A stretch of 64,000 nt of DNA. Origin: Phoronis australis. Taxonomy: Eukaryota > Phoronida > Phoronidae. The notes below the pieces were generated by a model. The model did not search any database and was not told where the DNA came from. It saw only the letters and a program-made list of their open reading frames with translations. This document shows positions 59,601-64,000 of this stretch, piece by piece. The stretch is taken from the NCBI GenBank assembly GCA_002633005.1, contig NMRA01000009.1, positions 278,083-342,082 of the forward strand, in the 5' to 3' direction. Made by a program: the position numbers and the translations under genes. How positions within the stretch are numbered: position 1 is the first letter of the stretch; each line of letters starts with the position of its first letter.

Positions 59601-62600
59601 TGCATATAGCACTTATTGGTTATTCAAAATGATAATGCTTGCTATGTTACTTAGGTCATATCTTGAAATATAGGCATTCATTTTACTGTCTTGCTTATTT
59701 TGTTCAATACTTAGTCTGGATTTTGTTGAAAATGAGGTTAATATACACTGCGCAATTCAATGTGTTGTTTTCAGATGCAAATTCACATGTTGATCCGTCT
59801 CTACAAGAAAGACAGAGGTTGCTGAAGCGAGCTCGTCTCGTGGACGACCTTAATGAAAAGTTAGCTCACCGGCCCGGACCATTAGAGTTAGTAGCTGGCA
59901 ACATTCTACAAACTGAGAAGGATCTCCAGCGGGCAATCAATGGTTTGCATCTATTTATCATCTTTCTTGAACATCAATATATTAGAATTATTAACTCTAT
60001 GAATTTTCAAACTGACAAGGATTTTAGGCTTGACATGAATTGAGATTGGTAGTCTTATATCAAGAATTAGTGACTTCTCTTTAGATTGTGGAAGGAGAGT
60101 GCAATATGTTTACATGTCATAGCATGATGTTCTATGTGGCCTTGTGTTGGCTTCAAATCTGAGTTACATATTGACAGTGGCTATTTCAGATGGGAACATC
60201 CACTACAACAAGACATGTGAAGGGGAGGACCCCATACACTCATCCAGACCAAAATTTGTGTTTGAGTTGGAGAGCCCTAAAAGTGATGCTGCCTCATCAC
60301 CAGAGCCTGAGACATCGGAGGGGTCTACAGTGAATAGTGGCATACCAATATCATCACCAACTGGTTTGGTTCCTGTCACTGCTATGCAGCAAGCCGCTGC
60401 CAACCAGCAGATGTTCACGTTTGCTGGCAAGACCATACCCATAACCACACAGTCATTTGTGCCTTCCACATCGTCCAATAGTGTCTCAGTGACTAGTCCA
60501 ACTGGCACTAAAAGCTCGTCCAATGGAGGAAAAAGCTCAAGTGGTCGCATCAAAAAGAACAAACCAAAGACTCAGTCGAAGAACAAAGTGATCAAATTTC
60601 ACGAGTACAAAGGGCCGCCGAGTTCTAAAACCCAGCAGACGACCAACCCCCCGCCCGCTCCTCCAGCCCAGCCCGTGCAGGAGACTCCATACAACATCCT
60701 GCTGCAGCAGCAGCAATTGTTCCTACAGTGGCAGCTGGAGTTCCAGCAGAACAACATGCAGTTTATGGTGTCCCCTGCTGGGGCCACCGCTGCCAGTCTG
60801 TCGACCATTCAACCATCACCACAACCAACCACTCAGCAACCAATCACTCAACAGATACAGATAAAGCAGGAGGTCAAGTCACCACCACCGTGCTCTGTTA
60901 GTCCTTCTAGTGTGAACAGTAGCAACATTAGTGCTCCTAACTCAGTGACATCATCCACTTCGGTGGCGTCTCCACCACCTGCCACACCAGTCATAGCATC
61001 TGCACTTTCTCCGAAACCTGTTGTTGCGTCAAAGTCATTGTCAAAACTGGAGGACATGAAAGTTGCAGATTTACGCGGAGAACTTAAAAAACGTAACCTT
61101 CCAGTATCTGGCACAAAACCGCAACTCATTGAACGTTTGCGTCCATATTCAGATGTGATAACCAGCACGGCCCCAAACTCTCTCAATACCAACGAAAATA
61201 CAGTTGTTTCACTACCAGGGCTGCCCTCTATTAACTCTGTTGTCGTTCCCATGTCATCAGCACCACCTAGTGTCCAGCCACCACAGTTTAACCCCGAGGA
61301 GTCCAGCATGTCGCTGCATGGGTCACCACCACTGTCGCCTATCAGTCAGGCAGATACCAACAGTGTTGCTCCTGCCCCAACTCCACTCTCCCCAGTATCC
61401 ATGGATACCAATGTGATGTCGCCCACGAATTCCTCGCCACATTCTCTCATCCATAACACAAGAAGCCAGCCCTCCATTCCAATGGCTGTTGACCAGATAT
61501 CACGACCACCATCCGTGGCGCCTATGGACGTGGAACACTCCAGTCTTCCTGCCAACAACATACCGTTGGCACCACCACTGCCGCTCCATCTTGGCATGGT
61601 TGGTCAGCCTCCAGCGGCGGTGAATGTCAACACATCCTCGACACAGATTTCCTCTGAGGAACTCGTCAAACAGCAGCAACAGCAGATTGAAGAGCTCCAA
61701 CGCCAACTGAACTTATCTCTACAACAGCAGCAGCTTCTTGCAGTGGCAGCCCAGCGAGCTGCTGCCATGCAGGCTGCCAAAGATAGTAGCCAGTCCATTC
61801 CTTCAATAGTTGTCACTGCCCAGCCTCAATCTCACTTCCTGCAGCAGCTTCAGCAGCAGCAACAACAGCAGCATTCTGGAGTAGCTGTGGCCAGCAGCTC
61901 TGCCCATGAACTTATCAACATCGGCCAGCCCAAGGTTGCCTTCAGCAAACTGCCACCCAGCTCTCAACCGTTCATCTTTACATCAAAGCCAGAGGCTGTG
62001 GCTAAGCCTACGGTGGCAGTGATGCCGATGAATGGAGTAGTTCAGAGCAAGTGAGTTTCTATTGATTGTGTTAAAGTAAATGGTTGGTTTTTCATTTGTT
62101 GATGGCGAGGTGTTTGTGTGTGTTATGGCTGAACATAAATTACCAGGAATGTAGCAGGTATCTAGAAGCACTGTACAGCCATTATGTAGTCTTTGACAAC
62201 AACTGCAACATTGACTGTGATATCCAAAAAAAACAACAATTCTTATCAACAAGGAAGTTTAGGAGTTAGGTCTCCAAACACACCAGATCGAATAATCAAT
62301 CTCCCCAGAAACCTAGTGTGTTTATTCAAACCAACAATTGAAAGTCATCTGCAAAACCTGTCATTAAGTGCAGGCATTGAAGTTGACTGGTATCCCATCA
62401 TCCCCTGGAGAGGATGTTGTTCATGTGTTAGTATATTGGGCTTAAATAACTTTATTTCACTACAGTGTCTGATCTAGACAAAAAGTACATATCTGTTTTA
62501 AAGTACTTAACTAAAAGTTGAATTTAATCTGAAGACATTTGTATTGGCCATTCCATGGGTTGAAGAATTTGTATAAGACAACATTTAAGTAACAGCTGTT

Positions 62601-63315
62601 AACAGCAGGCTCAAAGCAATAATTGAAATAGCAGAGGCTAGCATCTAGTAGCACAACAGACAAAGGTGTATTGTGTTTTGTCAGTTGGTTGGGGGAATAT
62701 ATTAACGAAATGAAGCCAAATGGACATAAATAGTTCTTAGAGGCTATCAGGCTTAATTTTCAGCAAAACCATTTAACAGTGGCTTGTAAATGTTGATTAT
62801 TTTGGTTTCTTTAAAGTGTCTGATTCATTGAATATAATTGGGCCACGCTTCTAATTAGCAGTAAATCAAAATTCCACTGTCATTTGGACTAGTTGGCTAT
62901 GACGTATGTTCATACTGACTGGCTCTACATGCTCAGTTTAAATACTGGATGACTATACTTGTGTAGTGACCTGTGTCAAGCTGGTGAAGCCATCAATTGC
63001 ACTCTGCTGCATAGTGTTGGTCATCCACTGTTATCGCGACCTTAGATTACTGAAATTTTGACCACTGTTTCTGCACAAATGAGCATCTTAGCCATTGGTT
63101 GTATTCTGCTAGTGACTTGTAGTTCTTGCTCAGATCACCCATTGCAGCCTGTTGGTTACCGATCTTTGTTTGTTCGACTCAGATCGTCCAGTGTTCCCTC
63201 GTCACCAGTGGACAACTCCAACAAAGCCAACCTGAGACGGACCGTTACGAACCCATTCTTTCATGTTCGCGGCAAGGAACCACCACACTACGAGGAAGTA
63301 GTCAGGAACCGTCAG
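31479..63315 (+). CDS. Myocardin-related transcription factor (MRTF/MKL), spliced, 3' end beyond window
   Basis: MRTFs sit in the cytoplasm bound to G-actin through RPEL motifs. When actin polymerises they enter the nucleus and coactivate SRF on cytoskeletal and muscle genes. The eight exons given separately join in phase 1-1-1-0-1-1-2 into 879 codons without a stop. Domain order: RPEL1 (about 93-115), RPEL2 (138-157), KRAR nuclear-import basic segment plus RPEL3 (171-203), basic KKNKPK...KFHEY region (about 332-354), Q-rich block (381-407), IKQEVK, a possible SUMO site (about 440), SAP domain (about 500-535), coiled coil (702-735 and on), and a PPHYEE segment (868-873). This is the exact order of vertebrate MRTFs. 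The acidic C-terminal activation domain is missing because the gene continues past base 64000. Which MRTF paralogue name applies is undefined for invertebrates. Confidence 0.93.
31868..32478 (-). mobile_element. hAT-type MITE, copy 2 (with nested insertion)
   Basis: Inverted copy of 8064-8555 with the same CAGGCCTTTAT / ATAAAGGCCTG termini and a perfect 8-bp target duplication TATGCATG at 31860-31867 and 32479-32486. Length is 611 bp because a second element fragment (32281-32395) plus an N interrupts it. It lies about 320 bp into intron 1 of the MRTF gene, on the strand opposite to copy 1. Confidence 0.88.
32281..32395 (+). mobile_element. hAT-like element right end, nested in MITE copy 2
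   Basis: Matches 41037-41148, the right end of the 1.3-kb element, including AATGCGAGCTG, AAAATGCGACCT, GGTCGCAAAATGCGACCTGG and the terminus GTCGAGCCCTG at 32385-32395. It begins at the N at 32280. The flanks read CATTG on both sides (before the N and at 32396-32400), and the uninterrupted site is visible in MITE copy 1, which has GATACATTGGGCGTCC in complement at about 8126-8141. So the insertion produced a short target duplication consistent with CATTG. Confidence 0.85.
32487..37442. other. MRTF intron 1 interior, no gene recognised
   Basis: AT-rich intronic DNA with only short frames. Nothing recognised beyond scattered low-complexity runs. Confidence 0.5.
38052..38327. repeat. 46-bp minisatellite inside the transposon
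   Basis: Exactly six 46-bp units containing GGATGTGTGGCGACCGAAGG and CCTCACTGG. Copy B of the transposon has only one such unit (about 24193-24238), so the array grew after the copies separated. Frames of 65-91 residues across it are by-products. Confidence 0.93.
39821..41148 (+). mobile_element. 1.3-kb hAT-like element nested in the TACCGTAAAC transposon
   Basis: Termini CAGGGCTCGAC and GTCGAGCCCTG are exact inverted repeats of 11 bp, followed inward by repeated GCGAGCTG / TCGCATTTGCGACCTG blocks. CAGAA flanks both ends (39816-39820 and 41149-41153), a 5-bp target duplication. The empty site is seen in transposon copy A (GGGCATGATAACCTTTG at 11504-11520). The TIR resembles hAT elements and a 5-bp duplication is known for one hAT group. 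Several frames of 60-93 residues occur at 40201-40580 but none looks like a transposase, so it is probably non-autonomous. Confidence 0.85.
41721..41948 (-). pseudogene. Second THAP zinc-finger domain relic
   Basis: On the minus strand from ATG at 41948 the frame reads MKRCVCWGCSNSS, then VSVFKFPKYMKVAKKWHWF, giving the first Cys pair, the FKFP segment and the invariant Trp of a THAP domain. After two stops (ATT-TAA and TGA, about 41790) the same frame continues ATLCSAHFKESCF, supplying the last Cys and His. A splice donor GTAAGT follows WN just before the stops, so the stops might once have been intronic, though no matching acceptor is evident. The closing AVPxxF box is not recognised. It lies 260 bp right of the nested transposon and inside MRTF intron 1. 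Confidence 0.65.
41949..46883. other. MRTF intron 1 interior, no gene recognised
   Basis: AT-rich intronic DNA. A G-run of eight occurs near 43841. No exon, RNA gene or element terminus recognised. Confidence 0.5.
46884..46970. repeat. 30-bp tandem repeat, three copies
   Basis: Three units built on GGTTTATAGCCACCAAAGGT with a variable AT-rich end. Confidence 0.8.
47095..47113. repeat. Poly-T tract
   Basis: Nineteen consecutive T. Could be the reverse-strand poly-A of a retroposed sequence, but no parent sequence is recognisable beside it. Confidence 0.7.
47114..47692. other. MRTF intron 1, no gene recognised
   Basis: AT-rich. A segment near 47240-47300 (CATGAAATTTTACAC) resembles the module of 5990-7520 weakly. 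Confidence 0.4.
47693..47848. repeat. 26-bp minisatellite, six copies
   Basis: Exactly six near-identical copies of GAATTTGCAGGGTACTGTTA plus TGGTTT. Copies are almost free of substitutions, indicating recent expansion or homogenisation. Confidence 0.95.
47849..48620. other. End of MRTF intron 1
   Basis: No recognised features until the polypyrimidine tract and TGTAG acceptor of exon 2 at 48609-48620. Confidence 0.5.
48621..48827 (+). CDS. MRTF exon 2 (lineage-specific N-terminal region)
   Basis: Acceptor CTTTGCTTGTAG ends at 48620 and the donor GTGAGT begins at 48828. The 207 bases encode about residues 24-92: a WPPLYGGPLLDLDKDL start, INYIHKFYCKDCRMEQRHKD, then a polar stretch. Both ends are phase 1 and join exons 1 and 3 without a stop. 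The segment CKDCRMEQRH and the FYCKDC pair of cysteines have no counterpart in vertebrate MRTFs that I know. The frame stays open for 14 more codons past the donor, so read-through is possible but ends before any RPEL motif. Confidence 0.68.
49071..49356. repeat. 26-bp minisatellite, eleven copies
   Basis: Exactly eleven units of TCTGTGTTATCGCTGTACCT plus GGTATT, with substitutions at a few positions (GGTATT/GCTATT, CGC/TGC). It begins 243 bp after exon 2. Unrelated in sequence to the other 26-bp array 1.2 kb upstream. All frames stay open and create repetitive peptides of 68-152 residues that are not genes. Confidence 0.95.
49357..53269. other. MRTF intron 2, no gene recognised
   Basis: AT-rich. 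A direct repeat with AGATACCCAAGCCACRTTCC occurs twice near 51398 and 51436. Otherwise nothing recognised. Confidence 0.5.
53270..53335 (+). CDS. MRTF exon 3 (RPEL1 core)
   Basis: Acceptor CCCTTTTAG, donor GTAAGT. It encodes SLKRKLMLRRSVNELVNQG followed by IMP, about residues 93-114. It matches the RPEL1 segment of vertebrate MRTFs, where the motif likewise reads RR in place of RP and is followed by GIMPP. Phase 1 on both sides. The CCA-C split codon joins CC in exon 4 to give the second proline of MPPLK. Confidence 0.93.
53336..56570. other. MRTF intron 3, no gene recognised
   Basis: AT-rich intron with an N at about 53978. No RNA gene or element ends recognised. Confidence 0.5.
56571..56693. 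repeat. CA/CG dinucleotide microsatellite
   Basis: About 120 bases of almost pure alternating purine-pyrimidine (ACACAC with interspersed AT, GC and CGCGCGTGCGCGCGCG). Such sequence can adopt Z-DNA and is usually length-polymorphic. It ends 47 bp before exon 4. The frame through it (56497-56859) encodes a His-Thr run and overlaps exon 4 in a wrong context. Confidence 0.95.
56741..56796 (+). CDS. MRTF exon 4 (RPEL1-RPEL2 linker)
   Basis: Acceptor TATATTTTCAG, donor GTATTT (weak at position 4). It encodes PLKTPPAFAEKSKQLERAK, about residues 115-133, matching the PLKSPAAFHEQ..LERAR linker of vertebrate MRTFs. The acceptor lies only 47 bp downstream of a long alternating CA/CG repeat. Confidence 0.93.
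56797..58765. other. MRTF intron 4, no gene recognised
   Basis: Contains a chance 125-codon frame at 56980-57357 without family resemblance or splice support. Otherwise AT-rich and featureless. Confidence 0.5.
58766..58841 (+). CDS. MRTF exon 5 (RPEL2)
   Basis: Acceptor CTTTTTCAG, donor GTATGC. It encodes VGDTLRHKIQSRPDRQALV then QQHILE, about residues 134-158. The arginine-proline pair and the HIL end of RPEL2 are present, but the glutamate of the RPxxxEL core is alanine. An alternative AG four bases further (58768-58769) would break the frame and is rejected. Confidence 0.93.
58842..59774. other. MRTF intron 5
   Basis: A 933-bp intron carrying the 44-bp minisatellite listed separately. 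Confidence 0.8.
59100..59363. repeat. 44-bp minisatellite, six copies, in MRTF intron 5
   Basis: Exactly six 44-bp units containing AGTTGGATACTATGACCAGC and CAGAGGTTACCTTTG. The first and last units share CTAGCTC in place of CCAGCTC. Confidence 0.95.
59775..59942 (+). CDS. MRTF exon 6 (basic import signal and RPEL3)
   Basis: Acceptor TTGTTTTCAG, donor GTTTGC (non-consensus after GT). Encodes DANSHVDPSLQERQ, RLLKRARLVDDLNEK, then HRPGPLELVAGNIL and QTEKDLQRAIN, about residues 159-214. KRAR and the flanking basics correspond to the importin-binding basic element that overlaps actin binding in MRTFs. RPEL3 has the complete RPxxxEL core. The frame stays open past the donor to a stop at about 60041, but that extension has no family match. 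Confidence 0.95.
60190..62050 (+). CDS. MRTF exon 7 (basic, Q-rich, SAP and coiled-coil regions)
   Basis: Acceptor GGCTATTTCAG, donor GTGAGT. This 1,861-base exon encodes about residues 215-834. It contains a basic block with KNKVIKFHEYKGPP (the counterpart of KLKYHQYIPP in vertebrates, which contacts SRF), the Q-rich PYNILLQQQQLFLQWQLEF, a serine/proline-rich spacer with IKQEVKSPPP, the SAP helix-extended loop-helix motif from LEDMKVADLRGELKKR to PVSGTKPQLIERLRPY (500-533), a long Ser/Pro-rich region, and a glutamine-rich coiled coil EELVKQQQQQIEELQRQL used for dimerisation. Three CAG/CAA runs are potential length polymorphisms. Confidence 0.96.
62051..63182. other. MRTF intron 7, no gene recognised
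   Basis: A 1.1-kb AT-rich intron. The short frames here are not supported as exons. Confidence 0.6.
63183..63315 (+). CDS. MRTF exon 8 (PPxY segment)
   Basis: Acceptor TTCGACTCAG, donor GTATCT. It joins exon 7 in phase 2 (AA plus A gives Lys835) and encodes residues 835-879, ending GKEPPHYEEVVRNRQ. This corresponds to the KEPPGYEEA / QPPSYEDAVKQQ segment that precedes the activation domain in vertebrate MRTF and myocardin; PPxY is a WW-domain ligand. An upstream AG at 63133 would shift the frame away from this motif. The exon ends in phase 0, so at least one more exon lies beyond the window or in its last 700 bases, where I cannot identify one. Confidence 0.9.
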
Positions 63316-64000
63316 GTATCTACTCAAGTGTGACGTTCTTATTGGTATGGAAGGGTCCGTGTTCTGATTTCCAGTTCAATTTTCAATTTGAAATTGAACT
63401 TTGAAATGTTGACCTGTCAATACTCCATGCCTTGGAACTGGAAACCTGCACACGTAGTTGAAAGCTTTGACAGCAATTATTAACTTGAATTGATGGCAGT
63501 ATTTGTTATCTCATTATTTATTATCTTAATTTCGCAGCCAAAAAGTGACGAGTGAAGTCATAGGTACTGGTGATGGATGGGGAATGCTTTGTAGCAGTTA
63601 ATTGCAAAATTTTACTGGTAGCCTATCCTGCAGTTAAAAGGAACTACTTTTATAAAAAACACTTATAGAATTTAGTTAGAAAATGCTGTCATATCGTATT
63701 TTACAAGTTTGCACAAAAATTAGTTGTGTTGGTTGTGTGTGCTAAGCGCTGTTGTTGTGGAATGGAAGGGATGTTTTCACAACATGAAGAAATAGAGCTT
63801 AGTTGGTCTATATTTACTTGTGCATTGTATTGTCTCTTAGAACGTTCTCTAATTGAACATTTTCAGTTCTTTTTTATGCCTGCAGACAACTTGTGCTTTG
63901 CATAACTGATGCAAGATGTCTAGCCTTGTACCAGGGCATGGCCAACGCCCGACTTTTCCAAGCATTCTTGTTTCTGATAGACACATTGTGGTGATTTCCA
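63316..64000. other. Start of MRTF intron 8; no exon identified
   Basis: No segment with family similarity and compatible phase 0 splice sites. A candidate acceptor at about 63886 (GCCTGCAG) is followed by a stop after seven codons. Confidence 0.5.

Noticed and set aside
59943-60043. Extension of MRTF exon 6 into intron 6
   Set aside because: The open frame after 59942 lacks family similarity, while joining at 59942 to 60190 restores an uninterrupted MRTF sequence.
63134-63315. Alternative upstream acceptor for MRTF exon 8 (AG at 63133)
   Set aside because: It puts the exon in a frame that loses the conserved PPHYEE motif; the AG at 63182 keeps it.

Overview
The window is animal nuclear DNA. 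It has a spliced gene with GT/AG introns, a CR1/Jockey-type LINE tail, many DNA-transposon relics with target-site duplications, minisatellites, THAP-domain relics, and single N characters typical of a draft assembly. It is AT-rich with low gene density, and the gene belongs to the myocardin/MRTF family, so an invertebrate animal with a medium to large, highly polymorphic genome is likely. I cannot fix the phylum from this sequence.

The one convincing protein-coding gene lies on the + strand in the right half. It is a myocardin-related transcription factor (MRTF/MKL), an actin-sensing coactivator of SRF. Eight exons join without a frame break: 31479-31548, 48621-48827, 53270-53335, 56741-56796, 58766-58841, 59775-59942, 60190-62050 and 63183-63315. 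Together they give 879 codons: a novel N-terminus, three RPEL motifs, a basic region, a Q-rich block, a SAP domain, a coiled coil and a conserved PPxY segment. The C-terminal transactivation domain must lie beyond base 64000. Exons 3-8 are secure from family similarity; exon 2 is supported by splice sites and phase, and exon 1 is the weakest.

The left 31 kb is upstream or intergenic DNA. In order it holds a LINE 3' end (1-549), a degenerate tandem array (5990-7520), an hAT-type MITE with a perfect 8-bp target duplication (8064-8555), a 28-bp minisatellite split by a transposon (10004-11932), a 10-bp satellite (13221-13360), and a 14-bp satellite split by a 526-bp inverted-repeat element (14391-15216). 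Next come a THAP-domain pseudogene (15840-16134, +) facing a P2X7-type zinc/cysteine-domain relic (16279-16703, -), and a CpG-rich tract with CRE-like sites near 21.1 kb. A foldback element, a 633-bp direct duplication around an N gap, and a repeat family carrying ETS, YY1 and NRF1 motifs follow.

Intron 1 of the MRTF gene (17 kb) contains a second hAT MITE (31868-32478) and a 4-kb nested element (37443-41457) with TACCGTAAAC termini, which itself carries a 1.3-kb hAT-like insertion and a 46-bp minisatellite. A second THAP relic (41721-41948, -) follows. Three of the N characters (10371, 24105, 32280) sit where transposon sequence meets flanking sequence, and one is bordered by a 633-bp duplication about 2% diverged. 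This points to haplotypes differing by insertions and collapsed imperfectly in assembly.
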